DNA from: Agrobacterium tumefaciens
GTDB lineage: Bacteria > Pseudomonadota > Alphaproteobacteria > Rhizobiales > Rhizobiaceae
Length of the DNA stretch: 64,000 bases
Assembly: GCF_013337285.1 (NCBI RefSeq)
Contig: NZ_SUPW01000007.1
Location: 235,238-299,237 of the forward strand
Direction: 5' to 3'
Positions 26,648-35,136 of the stretch are shown here, one piece after another. Below the pieces are notes generated by a model. It had not been told where the DNA came from, ran no database searches, and worked only from the letters and a program-made list of their open reading frames with translations. The position numbers and the translations under genes were made by a program. The stretch's first letter is position 1, and each line of letters begins with the position of its first letter.

Positions 26648-26665
26648 CTATCTAACGTTAGATAG
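26648..26665. promoter_or_regulatory. TetR-type operator O1 (perfect palindrome)
   Basis: CTATCTAACGTTAGATAG is a perfect 18-bp palindrome, 18 bases upstream of the SDR start. Its position in the divergent SDR/tetR gap and its near copy at 26704 make it the probable binding site of the neighbouring TetR protein, repressing the SDR-CMD operon. Confidence 0.8.
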
Positions 26666-26703
26666 ACAACCTACTTATGGATTGCACTTCGCGGATGCAA
26701 GCC

Positions 26704-26721
26704 CTATCTAACATTAGATAG
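26704..26721. promoter_or_regulatory. TetR-type operator O2
   Basis: CTATCTAACATTAGATAG matches O1 at 17 of 18 positions; one central base breaks the symmetry. Centres of O1 and O2 are 56 bp apart. O2 ends 14 bases before the tetR ATG and overlaps its leader, so it should mediate autorepression. Confidence 0.78.
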
Positions 26722-26735
26722 AGAGGATTTTGAGA

Positions 26736-27239
26736 ATGACCGATACGACAGGCGCTATTCTGGATGCCGCGGAAAGACGAATTCGAAGCGGCGGCTACAG
26801 CGGTTTCAGCTTCAGGGACGTGGCCGCAGATGTCGGCGTGAAAGCGTCTTCCGTCCACTACCATTTTCCGGCGAAGGAGAAGCTCGCCGCGGCTGTGGCC
26901 AAACGTTACACGGACCGTTTCATGGCTGCCGTGGACGCCGAGATCGACCGGGGAACGGGTGCCATAGAAGCCTGGAAACGAACCTTTTTCATCGCTTTGC
27001 GGCGTGACGGGCGCATGTGTCTGTGCGGCACGCTGGCGGCGACCTCACACGACCTGCCGGAAGATGTGCGAATGGAAGTGAAACGTTTCTTCCTGCTGGG
27101 CATCGAAAAACTGGAGGCTGCCGGCCTAGACAGAGATAAGGCGTTTCATGCGCTGGCGACGCTGGAAGGCACGATGCTGATCGCAAACGTCCTGGAGAAC
27201 CCGTCAATATTCGAGAATGGCAGCGCTGCCCTCGTATGA
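26736..27239 (+). CDS. TetR/AcrR-family repressor with Cys-Leu-Cys sensor-like motif
   Basis: 167 residues from ATG 26736; a TTG two codons earlier is less likely. The N-terminal helix-turn-helix is clear (AAERRIRSGGYSGFSFRDVA, then VKASSVHYHFPAKEKL). The ligand domain is short and contains DGRMCLCGTLAATSHDLP. The same Cys context occurs in electrophile-responsive TetR members such as the NemR/AcuR group, so thiol modification may release DNA. The gene is divergent from the SDR-CMD operon with two matching operators between. Its stop lies 32 bases before the LysR gene start, so the next regulator may be co-transcribed. Confidence 0.88.
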   Translation: MTDTTGAILDAAERRIRSGGYSGFSFRDVAADVGVKASSVHYHFPAKEKLAAAVAKRYTDRFMAAVDAEIDRGTGAIEAWKRTFFIALRRDGRMCLCGTLAATSHDLPEDVRMEVKRFFLLGIEKLEAAGLDRDKAFHALATLEGTMLIANVLENPSIFENGSAALV

Positions 27240-27271
27240 GAGCATGCGCCGGCCAGGGAGGAAAGTCCGCT

Positions 27272-28198
27272 ATGCAGAAGAAAGCGCCGGTCTATCTCAA
27301 TGCGCTACGCGCCTTCGAGGCTAGCGCCCGGCACGGCAGTTTTTCCGGAGCGGCAGAGGAACTCAACGTTACCGCGGCAGCGGTAGGCCAACTTGTACGC
27401 GGACTTGAAGAGTGGCTCGGCATGCCGCTGTTCCATCGCAGCACCTCGGGCAAAACCCGGCTGAAGCTGACGGAGCCGGCGGAAAATGCGCTTCCGGACA
27501 TTCGCGCCGGTCTCGACCGGCTCGGCATCGGGCTGCAGCGCCTGCACGAATCGACGACAAGCGGTATCCTCAACGTCACCGTTAGTCCCGCTTTTGCAGC
27601 CAAATGGCTGATGCCTCGGATCGACCGTTTTCAGGCTAGATGCCCGGACACGGATATCCGGATCGAGACGAGCCTGAAACTTGCCGATTTCAAGGCGCAG
27701 AGCCTCGATATCGGCGTGCGCTACGGCGACGGTACATGGCTGGAGCTTATCGCCGAGAAACTGATGGACGAGGATGTTTTTCCCGTTTGCTCGCCCGATT
27801 TTCACGCCGCACATGATCTGGCGTCACCACAGGACCTTCAAAACGCGCCTCTCATTCATGATCTGTCCGTTGACCCTTCGGTGGGTTTCATTGGCTGGCC
27901 GGCTTGGCTAGAGGCTGCGGGCGTCGCCGGGCCGCCGCCACAACGGGGCATGAGGATCAACAACTCGGCCGCTGTGCTGCAGGCCGCGATAGAGGGACGA
28001 GGTATTGCCCTGGCGAGAAGCATTCTCGCCCATGACGATCTCGCCGCCGGCCGGCTACGGAAGCTTTTTCCCAATATCCAGGTGGCCTCGAAACTGGCCT
28101 ATTATGTTGTCTACCGAACAGAATATGCCGCGCTGCCTAAACTGAAGGCGTTCCGCGATTGGCTATTCGATGAAGCGCAGGCACGTTTCATATCGTGA
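27272..28198 (+). CDS. LysR-family regulator (GcvA-like)
   Basis: 308 residues from ATG 27272, preceded by GGAGGAAAG; an upstream frame to 27236 is rejected because it lacks a ribosome-binding site. The DNA-binding domain reads YLNALRAFEASARHGSFSGA, then AAVGQLVRGLEEWLGMPLF, typical of the GcvA/AmpR branch. The effector domain follows (LNVTVSPAFAAKWLMPRIDRF, IDNSAAVLQAAIEGRGIALA-like). It precedes the amine-oxidase cluster in the same direction and is the best candidate regulator for it; ~120 bases separate its stop from the next gene and should contain that promoter. Confidence 0.88.
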   Translation: MQKKAPVYLNALRAFEASARHGSFSGAAEELNVTAAAVGQLVRGLEEWLGMPLFHRSTSGKTRLKLTEPAENALPDIRAGLDRLGIGLQRLHESTTSGILNVTVSPAFAAKWLMPRIDRFQARCPDTDIRIETSLKLADFKAQSLDIGVRYGDGTWLELIAEKLMDEDVFPVCSPDFHAAHDLASPQDLQNAPLIHDLSVDPSVGFIGWPAWLEAAGVAGPPPQRGMRINNSAAVLQAAIEGRGIALARSILAHDDLAAGRLRKLFPNIQVASKLAYYVVYRTEYAALPKLKAFRDWLFDEAQARFIS

Positions 28199-28317
28199 GA
28201 TAGTTTTTCTTTCCCGCAACGAAGAAAGTCTCATTTGTCCAAGGGGCGACTTCCGTTGAAGTTTGCGCATGCAAACTGCTGACGGCCGCCGGCCGTGCGC
28301 GAACCGAAAGGGAAATC

Positions 28318-28599
28318 ATGGCCTACCTCGAAATTACGCTTCAAATCAAGGAAAGCGACCGCGCCGCTGCCGCGGGCATCTATCAGAAATACAAGCAATC
28401 ATTCCTGTCTGAGATCGCCGGAGCCACATCCAAGGAGTTGTTGATCCGCCCGGATGACGTCCAGGTCCTGCACGGCTTCAACACGAGCGACCACGCGAAA
28501 GCCTATCTCGAGAGCGCAATGTTCAACCACGATGTCGTGACAGGATTGAAGCCCTTGCTTGTGGCCGCACCTGAAATCCGCATCTACGAGGTTGTCTGA
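28318..28599 (+). CDS. Small dimeric alpha/beta-barrel-like protein
   Basis: 93 residues. The pattern of a strand (YLEITLQI), a helix rich in Ala/Lys (KESDRAAAAGIYQKYKQSFL), strands (ATSKELLIRPDDVQVLHGF) and a terminal strand (EIRIYEVV) suggests a ferredoxin-like/ABM-type stress-response barrel. No catalytic residue can be assigned. The AAAGGGAA before the ATG is a good ribosome-binding site. It is the first of six same-strand genes ending with the esterase and may bind or trim the cluster's substrate. Function unknown. Confidence 0.65.
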   Translation: MAYLEITLQIKESDRAAAAGIYQKYKQSFLSEIAGATSKELLIRPDDVQVLHGFNTSDHAKAYLESAMFNHDVVTGLKPLLVAAPEIRIYEVV

Positions 28600-28610
28600 G
28601 GGCTGGCCTA

Positions 28611-29774
28611 GTGCTGACTTCAGGTTCCAGCAATCAGATGATCCCTATCGGCACCAAACACGTACTCATTGTCGGCGGCGGACTTTCCGGCCTGGTGACG
28701 GCCTACAGGCTGCATCGGGCGGGCCTGCCTATCTGCCTGATCGAGGCCCGCAGCCGTCTCGGCGGGCGTATCCTGTCGGCGGGCGAGGACAACCGCCCGT
28801 CGGATGACGGCCTCGACCTCGGACCGTCCTGGTTCTGGCCGGACATGACGCCGGAGATTTTGCCTCTTGTCGATGAACTCGGGCTGACATTCGTTCCGCA
28901 ATACACCGACGGCTTGATGCTTTTCCAGCGCTCGCATGGCGGGATGCCGGAGCGCTATCCCGCGTTCCGTCAAGAACCATCATCAATGCGGCTGGCGGGC
29001 GGCACCGGCGCAATGGTCTCGGCGCTGGCCGCTCGCCTCCCGCAGGATTGTCTGCACCTCGAATCCAGGGTTACCAATATCGCCCGCGCGCAGACCGGCC
29101 TTACCGTGACAGTTTCGAAGGTATCAGGTGTTGAAACAATCGAAGCCACACATGTCGTCTTCGCATTACCGCCGCGTCTCCTTGAAGCCACGGTGGAATT
29201 CTCGCCACCGCCCCGGAACGCGACACGCGCCCTGTGGCGAGCCACACCGACCTGGATGGCCCCGCATGCGAAGTTTTTCGCCGTTTACGAGCGGCCGTTC
29301 TGGCGCGAAGCCGGCTTGTCAGGTGCTGCGCAAAGCATGGCCGGACCGTTGGTTGAAATCCACGATGCGACGACGGCGTCCGGCAAGGCTGCGCTTTTCG
29401 GATTTGTCGGCATTCCCGCCCGGAGCCGGATGCAACTCAATGAAAAGGCCCTGCTTTCCGCCTCCATCGCCCAACTCGGCCAGATATTCGGTGCGGAAGC
29501 CCTCCATCCAATTGCCACGCTTTACAAGGACTGGGCCATCGACACCCTGACCGCGACGGAGCTTGACCTGACGGCGGCAGGACATCCCGCCGGCGGCCAG
29601 CGCGACTGGGTCGATGCTGACTGGAGTGAGTGGATTACCCTCTCCGGCAGTGAAACCTCAGCCAATTCGCCCGGCTATCTGGCGGGAGCCATTGAAGCAG
29701 GCGAGAGGGCCGCGGCGAACCTTATTCGCTGCAATTCAGATGTCATTGAACCTGCCTCACCGAAAGGGCGATAG
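28611..29774 (+). CDS. FAD-dependent amine oxidase (flavin monoamine oxidase family)
   Basis: 387 residues from GTG 28611; ATG 28638 (MIPIGTKHVLIVGGG) is equally plausible and neither has a strong ribosome-binding site. The dinucleotide-binding motif VLIVGGGLSGLVTAYRLHRA is followed by EARSRLGGRILSA, the amine-oxidase GG motif. Substrate-domain motifs follow (RLAGGTGAMVSALAARLP). The C-terminal FAD motif is SPGYLAGAIEAGERAA. It should oxidise a primary or secondary amine to an aldehyde, ammonia and peroxide. No signal peptide, so cytoplasmic. A zinc alcohol dehydrogenase directly follows and could handle the aldehyde. Confidence 0.88.
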   Translation: MLTSGSSNQMIPIGTKHVLIVGGGLSGLVTAYRLHRAGLPICLIEARSRLGGRILSAGEDNRPSDDGLDLGPSWFWPDMTPEILPLVDELGLTFVPQYTDGLMLFQRSHGGMPERYPAFRQEPSSMRLAGGTGAMVSALAARLPQDCLHLESRVTNIARAQTGLTVTVSKVSGVETIEATHVVFALPPRLLEATVEFSPPPRNATRALWRATPTWMAPHAKFFAVYERPFWREAGLSGAAQSMAGPLVEIHDATTASGKAALFGFVGIPARSRMQLNEKALLSASIAQLGQIFGAEALHPIATLYKDWAIDTLTATELDLTAAGHPAGGQRDWVDADWSEWITLSGSETSANSPGYLAGAIEAGERAAANLIRCNSDVIEPASPKGR

Positions 29775-29777
29775 CTC

Positions 29778-30818
29778 ATGAAATCCACCTATAAGGCCGT
29801 GCAGATCTCCAGCCCCGGAAAGTTGGAAATTGTCGAGCGGCCGACGCCCTCACCGCCGGCTGGCGAAGTGTTGATCGCCGTGGAAGCCTGCGGCATCTGC
29901 GGTGCCGATGCCGGCGACATCGATCGCGCCGACCCGGCGCTTCAGCCGCTCCGGGTGCCGGGTCATGAAGTCGTCGGACGGATCGTCGCTCTCGGCGCCG
30001 ATACGCCGGCGATCTGGAAAATCGGCCAGCGCGTGGGTGTCGGCCGTCTCGGCGGCCATTGCAACGAATGCGACCAATGCCGGCGCGGGCGCTTCAATCT
30101 CTGCCGCAACCAGCCCGTATTGGGATCGTCAAGGGATGGCGGCTATGCGGAGATGATGACGGCCAGGGCAACCGGGCTTGTATCGATCCCCGACGATCTT
30201 TCGTCGGAGGAAGCGGCCCCCATCCTTTGCGCCGGCATCGCCACCTTCAATGCGCTCAAGAAAAGCGGCGCGGAAGCAGGCGATACGGTGGTCGTCCTCG
30301 GCATTGGCGGCCTCGGTCATATGGCGTTGCAATATGCCCGGAAGATGGGTTTTCGTGTCGTCGCCATTGGCCGCGGTGCGGATATAGCCGAGGTCGCGCT
30401 CAGCCTTGGCGCCCACCGATACATCGATACAAATGCAGAAAGCGCGGTCGACATCCTCCGCGGGATGGGCGGTGCAAAGGCGATCCTGACAACGATTGGC
30501 AATGTTACAGCGGTCGCCGATCTCATGTCCTCGGTGGCTCCCGGCGGGCGTCTTGTCGTGCTCGGTATCGGCAAGGACCCGCTTCCCGTTTCCACCGGCT
30601 TCCTCGTCGGCGGCGAGCGTGGAGTGATCGGCTCGATCACGGGCTCTCCCTTCGAAAACGAAAAGACGCTGGATTTCAGCGTCCTGACGGGAATTCGGCC
30701 GATGATCGAAACCATGCCGCTGGAGCGCGCTCCCGAGGCGGTGGAACGCATGAGATCCGGCGATGTCCAGTTCCGGATGGTGCTGACCATGGGAGATCGG
30801 GCCGATGCTGATCAATGA
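29778..30818 (+). CDS. Zinc-dependent alcohol dehydrogenase (MDR family)
   Basis: 346 residues. Catalytic zinc ligands lie in EACGICGADAGD (Cys) and RVPGHEVVGRIV (His, Glu). The structural zinc cluster is complete: GHCNECDQCRRGRFNLCRNQ has four Cys. The NAD(P)-binding motif is VLGIGGLGHMALQYARKMG. It starts 4 bases after the amine-oxidase stop and overlaps the cupin gene by 14 bases, so the operon is tight. The likely role is interconversion of an aldehyde and alcohol made by its neighbours; the substrate is not evident. Confidence 0.9.
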   Translation: MKSTYKAVQISSPGKLEIVERPTPSPPAGEVLIAVEACGICGADAGDIDRADPALQPLRVPGHEVVGRIVALGADTPAIWKIGQRVGVGRLGGHCNECDQCRRGRFNLCRNQPVLGSSRDGGYAEMMTARATGLVSIPDDLSSEEAAPILCAGIATFNALKKSGAEAGDTVVVLGIGGLGHMALQYARKMGFRVVAIGRGADIAEVALSLGAHRYIDTNAESAVDILRGMGGAKAILTTIGNVTAVADLMSSVAPGGRLVVLGIGKDPLPVSTGFLVGGERGVIGSITGSPFENEKTLDFSVLTGIRPMIETMPLERAPEAVERMRSGDVQFRMVLTMGDRADADQ

Positions 30819-31485
30819 AGACCTGACCGTCCCCGTCATCGTCCATGCATCCAGGCTGGACTGGATTCCGAGCCCGGCAGCCGGCGTTGATCGACGGATG
30901 CTATATCGCGTCGGAGCGGAGGTGGCGCGAGCAACGTCGATTGTACGTTATGCACCAGGCAGCGCATTTCCGCGCCATGTCCACGCCGGCGGCGAGGAAA
31001 TATTGGTTCTCGAAGGCGCATTTCAGGATGAGCACGGCGACTACCCGGCCGGCACCTATTTCCGCAACCCGCCGGGCACGTCCCATGTGCCGGCATCCAT
31101 CAACGGCTGCACGATTTTCGTTCGCCTCTGGCAATTTCGTGAAGGCGATGACGTGCAGATCGTCCAACAAGCGGGAGATGGTGTTCAAGGCACCGCGCGC
31201 AGCGAAAGCATATCCTCTCGGATACTGTTCGATGACGGTCACGAGCGCGTCTGCATCGAACAATGGCGCCGGAACACACGGGTCCGCGTCGAAAACCCTT
31301 CCGGGCTGGAATTTCTCGTCATTTCAGGGAGCATGATCCGGGACGGAGAAATACTGTCCTCCGAATGCTGGGGGCGATTGCCGGCCGGAGCGGATATGGA
31401 CGTCACCACCGGTACCGATGGCGTGCGGATATGGCTGAAGCAAGGCCCTCTCCTGCATCCTGACGTGTTGCGCATGCCGGAGTAG
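30805..31485 (+). CDS. Double-cupin, ChrR-like protein
   Basis: 226 residues. The first cupin has the metal-binding pattern PRHVHAGGEEILVLEGAFQDE and PPGTSHVP (two His, Glu, His). The second half (RVRVENPSGLEFLVISGSMI, SSECWGRLPAGADMD) is a degenerate cupin lacking the His set. This matches the ChrR-type cupin used alone, without the anti-sigma helical domain, so it is more likely a small-molecule oxygenase/isomerase or sensor than an anti-sigma factor. No ECF sigma gene is adjacent. Translationally coupled to the alcohol dehydrogenase. Confidence 0.8.
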   Translation: MLINEDLTVPVIVHASRLDWIPSPAAGVDRRMLYRVGAEVARATSIVRYAPGSAFPRHVHAGGEEILVLEGAFQDEHGDYPAGTYFRNPPGTSHVPASINGCTIFVRLWQFREGDDVQIVQQAGDGVQGTARSESISSRILFDDGHERVCIEQWRRNTRVRVENPSGLEFLVISGSMIRDGEILSSECWGRLPAGADMDVTTGTDGVRIWLKQGPLLHPDVLRMPE

Positions 31486-31537
31486 GCGCATCGACTGCCG
31501 CCACATATGAATAGCTCGATCTGAAGGAATATGACGA

Positions 31538-32770
31538 ATGAACATCGTCAAACCGACACCCTGCGAGGACGCAGGTTCATCGGAATACAAAACCATTGCC
31601 TCAAGAAACGTCTGGATATTGACGGCGGCGCAATCCCTTGGCGGGGCCAACTCTCCCATCGTCATTTCGCTGGGAGGGCTGGTCGGTCAGCAACTGGCGT
31701 CGCACCCGGCTGCCGCTACCCTGCCGGTCAGTCTCCTCAATCTCGGGCTTGCTGTCGGAACGCTTCCGGCGGCTGCCATGATGCTCCGGTTCGGCCGCAG
31801 GGCGGGTTATCTCCTTGGAGCAATCCTTGGCATCGCAGCCGGTCTGGTGGCGACGGCCGGCATCGTCCAGTCCAGCTTTGCGCTCTTTTGCATCGGCACC
31901 TTCCTTGCCGGCTTTTATAGCTCCTACGTGCAGAGCTACCGCTTCGCGGCTACGGACGGTCTCACAGGCGCCGATCGCGACAGGGCAATCTCCCGTGTGA
32001 TGATCGGTGGCCTGATCGCGGCCGTAATCGGACCGCAACTGGTGATCTGGACGCGCGAAGCTTTTCCGGGTCATTCTTTCGCGGGCAGTTTTCTCAGTCA
32101 GGCGGTGCTAGCCGGCCTTGCCATACCGGTCCTGCTATACCTCCGCCGCCCGCCCCTTTCGGGACTGACAAGGGCCGATACGACAGGCGTCCGTCCGCTC
32201 TCCGGTATCCTGCTTTCGCCGCGCTATATGCTGGCCGTGGCCACAGGTATCGTGTCTTACGGGCTCATGACCTTTGTCATGACCGCCGCCCCGATGGCGA
32301 TGGTGGGCCATGGTCATTCCGTCGATTCCGCTGCTCTCGGCATCCAATGGCATGTCCTGGCAATGTTCGGGCCCAGTTTCTTCACCGGTCGTCTGATGGC
32401 CCGTTTCGGCAAGGAGCGGGTTGCAGCCGTCGGCCTTCTATTGATCGGCATATCGGCCCTGATCGCGCTCGGCGGTCTTGACATCGCGCATTTCTGGGGT
32501 TCGCTGATCCTGCTGGGTATCGGCTGGAATTTCGGCTTCATCGGCGCAACGGCCATGGTCGCGGATTGCCATACGCCGGCGGAGCGCGGTAAGGCACAGG
32601 GCGCAAACGATTTTCTGGTTTTCGGAACGGTCGCCTGCGCTTCGTTCTTCGCTGGCTCGCTTCTCTATAATTCGGGATGGGGCAGCATCAACAGGCTCGT
32701 CCTGCCCGCCGTTGCGATCATTCTTGTACCTTTGGTCTGGCAGGCCGCCCGACTGAAGAAGAGCCGATAA
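31538..32770 (+). CDS. MFS transporter
   Basis: 410 residues with about 12 hydrophobic segments. The first loop has MMLRFGRRAGYLLGAILGIA, an MFS signature-like 'RxGRR'. The C-terminal half has FTGRLMARFGKERVAAVGLLLI, a repeat of it. Other segments include GGLIAAVIGPQLV, and GIGWNFGFIGATAMVADCHTP near TM10. A GAAGGA lies ~11 bases before the start. The family is mainly drug or metabolite exporters. In this cluster it could export the product or import the substrate; orientation is not decidable from sequence. Confidence 0.88.
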   Translation: MNIVKPTPCEDAGSSEYKTIASRNVWILTAAQSLGGANSPIVISLGGLVGQQLASHPAAATLPVSLLNLGLAVGTLPAAAMMLRFGRRAGYLLGAILGIAAGLVATAGIVQSSFALFCIGTFLAGFYSSYVQSYRFAATDGLTGADRDRAISRVMIGGLIAAVIGPQLVIWTREAFPGHSFAGSFLSQAVLAGLAIPVLLYLRRPPLSGLTRADTTGVRPLSGILLSPRYMLAVATGIVSYGLMTFVMTAAPMAMVGHGHSVDSAALGIQWHVLAMFGPSFFTGRLMARFGKERVAAVGLLLIGISALIALGGLDIAHFWGSLILLGIGWNFGFIGATAMVADCHTPAERGKAQGANDFLVFGTVACASFFAGSLLYNSGWGSINRLVLPAVAIILVPLVWQAARLKKSR

Positions 32771-32785
32771 ACAGAGCGACAAAAG

Positions 32786-33673
32786 ATGACATCCATATCG
32801 ATCTGGAGATTGGCGTTGGTTTTCATGGCGACATTCGTCACGACAGCAGCGCCCGCATTCTCCTCGCCATCCGAAGCGAAATCGCTTTGTTCGAAAAGTG
32901 AAACCCTGACCGTGCAACTACCGGATCCCGCGTCGAGCCGCCGCTACGAGATCTATATCAGTCTGCCCGCAGATTATTTGGAGCGTCGAGAAAGAAGCTA
33001 TCCCCTCTTAGTCATCGCCGATGGCGGCCGCGCCTTTCCAAAGTTGAGCTGCGACGCCCGCCTGCTTGCAGAAAACAGTCAAGTCGAGGAGGCCGTTGTC
33101 GTCGGCCTTTCCTACGCGCTCGGCGAGGCGCTTGAGGACAGTCGCCGTCGCGATTACACGCCGGTAAAACTTCCGGGAAGCGGCAGGATCTATGGCGGTG
33201 CCGCCGCCTATCAAAACTACCTGCGCGAAGTCGTCCTGCGTTATGTCGAGGGTCGCTACCGGATCGCATCCGGCCGCCGCATTTTCTGGGGGCATTCCTA
33301 TGGAGGGTTGCTGGGTGCCCATATCCTCCTGACCGAACCTTCGCTTTTCCAGACCTACATCCTCGGCAGCCCATCCTTTTGGTTCGCCGACGAAGCAATC
33401 TACAGGCTCGAAGACGACTACGCCAAAAGGCGCCACCAACTTAACGCGCATGTACTCTTCTATGTCGGGGGTCTTGAGACGTCTCGCCACGATCCTGCGC
33501 GGAAGGGAAAGACGAACGACATGGTCGCCGGCATGCAGAAGTTCCAGTCCCGTCTTCGCTCACGCGGCTACGAGGGATTGAATATGTCCTCGAAGGTCAT
33601 AGAGGGCACGGACCATATCAGCGCCGTAAGGCCGGGTTTCATGTGGGGACTCCAGGCGACACTCGGCAACTGA
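32786..33673 (+). CDS. Secreted esterase-D-like alpha/beta hydrolase
   Basis: 295 residues with a Sec signal (WRLALVFMATFVTTAAPAFS). The fold follows the esterase D/IroE/Fes-type pattern: ISLPADYLERRERSYPLLVIADGG early, then the nucleophile elbow GHSYGGLLGAHI (Ser) near residue 172. Acid and His candidates lie at FYVGGLET and EGTDHISAV. Siderophore esterases and general acyl esterases share this fold. Last gene of the cluster, 15 bases after the MFS gene, and convergent with the histidine kinase gene. It probably acts in the periplasm on an ester substrate. Confidence 0.85.
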   Translation: MTSISIWRLALVFMATFVTTAAPAFSSPSEAKSLCSKSETLTVQLPDPASSRRYEIYISLPADYLERRERSYPLLVIADGGRAFPKLSCDARLLAENSQVEEAVVVGLSYALGEALEDSRRRDYTPVKLPGSGRIYGGAAAYQNYLREVVLRYVEGRYRIASGRRIFWGHSYGGLLGAHILLTEPSLFQTYILGSPSFWFADEAIYRLEDDYAKRRHQLNAHVLFYVGGLETSRHDPARKGKTNDMVAGMQKFQSRLRSRGYEGLNMSSKVIEGTDHISAVRPGFMWGLQATLGN

Positions 33674-33711
33674 CTTTCGCGTTGCGAAAACGAGCGTTCG
33701 GGTTCAACTGG

Positions 33712-35136
33712 CTAACTTGCTTCGGCTCTCGGAAAATATATCAGTGCACGGAGCCCGCCTTCAGCCCGGTTTGACAGCGTGAGCTGCCCTCCATGGGCGC
33801 GAATGATGGACAGGGCGATCGCGAGCCCCAACCCCATCCCGCCTGTTTCCCGGCTGCGTGAACTTTCCAGCCTGTAAAGCGGCTCGAAAACATGCGTGAG
33901 TTCCTCTTCGGGAATACCGGGGCCTGCGTCATCGATCATGATTTCAATCGTCTGCGGCGTCTCATGGATTGCAAGCTCGGCGCGGCCGCCATATTTCACG
34001 GCATTGTCGATCAGATTGGTCAATGCGCGTTTCAGCGTTGCCGGGTCGCAGGCGTAGATGATCGGCTGAGCGGCATCCATACTGACCGGCAGACCGGCAT
34101 CGGCAAGATCGTCCGCCATGCTCTCGATCAGGGCCGCGAGGTCCGTCGGACGGCGGACAGGCTGTTGCGTCGCGCCGCTTGCGAATTCCAGTGTCGTTGC
34201 GACCATTTTATTGAGGTCGGCTATGGTCGAGAGCATTTTCTCCCGCTCGGCCGCATCTTCGACATTCTCCACCCTTAACCGCAACAGCGTCAGCGGCGTG
34301 CGGAAATCGTGAGAGATGGCGGCCAGCATTTTCGTGCGATCGTCGATCATGCCGCGCAAGCGCGCCTGCATGGCGTTGAAGGCGCGTGCTGCCTGCCGGG
34401 TCTCGACCGTTCCGACCTCCGGCATCGGCGGCGCGTTCAGGTCTTCACCCAACCTCAGGGCCGCCTTTGAAAGCGCCGTCAGCGGCGCCGATACCCGGCG
34501 GACGACCCAGATCGACACCAGCACCGTGATCGCCGCCATGATACTCATCGACACAAGGAAGCGCAGGGAAAAGGCCGCGCCGCTTTCCGGCAGAACCGTT
34601 TTAAAGGTCAGCCACTGTCCTTGCTCAACCGGAATGGCGACCTGCAACTCACGAAACCCCGCGAACTGACCCAGACTGCCAAACCCGGACATCATCGGGG
34701 TCTCTCCCATGCTATGCTGCGCCATCATTCGTTCTGCCATACCCGCCATCATGCCTCGCGGCCGGGAGGCCGAGACCCGCGGGTCGGAAGAACCATCCAG
34801 CGAAAGGCGTTCGATAAGGAGCTGTTTCAGTGCCTCCGCAGCAGATGTGTCGCTATCGGTCAATATCGCCGGGGGCGGCTCTGGCGAAAGCGCGACGTTA
34901 AACGTCTCGTCGCTGGAATCCTGCGTGATACGATCCCGCCACTCCGCAGGTGCATCGCGCACGAGCCGTGTCAGGTTCGTGATCCGTTGCGCTATCGCGA
35001 AACCGCCGACCGCACGCACAATCTGTCCCCGATCGGCGCTGTATATCCATGTGCCGATGAGATGGGACGCCAACAGACCAGCCAGAAGAATGAGCAAAGT
35101 CTGGCCGAACAGGCTCTGTGGAAGCAAGCGCTTCAT
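33712..35136 (-). CDS. Sensor histidine kinase with Met-rich periplasmic loop (copper type)
   Basis: 474 residues. The N-terminal membrane helix is LLILLAGLLASHLIGTWIYS; a second lies near 205-225. The periplasmic domain between them has a striking Met/His run: RGMMAGMAERMMAQHSMGET then PMMSGFG, as used to bind Cu(I). HAMP follows, then the H-box AAISHDFRTPLTLLRLR, N-box NLIDNAVKYGGRAELA, G1 DAGPGIPEEE and G2 GGMGLGLAIALS. It overlaps the response-regulator gene by four bases. The neighbouring multicopper oxidase has a matching Met-rich insert, so copper is the likely signal. Confidence 0.88.
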   Translation of the reverse strand: MKRLLPQSLFGQTLLILLAGLLASHLIGTWIYSADRGQIVRAVGGFAIAQRITNLTRLVRDAPAEWRDRITQDSSDETFNVALSPEPPPAILTDSDTSAAEALKQLLIERLSLDGSSDPRVSASRPRGMMAGMAERMMAQHSMGETPMMSGFGSLGQFAGFRELQVAIPVEQGQWLTFKTVLPESGAAFSLRFLVSMSIMAAITVLVSIWVVRRVSAPLTALSKAALRLGEDLNAPPMPEVGTVETRQAARAFNAMQARLRGMIDDRTKMLAAISHDFRTPLTLLRLRVENVEDAAEREKMLSTIADLNKMVATTLEFASGATQQPVRRPTDLAALIESMADDLADAGLPVSMDAAQPIIYACDPATLKRALTNLIDNAVKYGGRAELAIHETPQTIEIMIDDAGPGIPEEELTHVFEPLYRLESSRSRETGGMGLGLAIALSIIRAHGGQLTLSNRAEGGLRALIYFPRAEAS

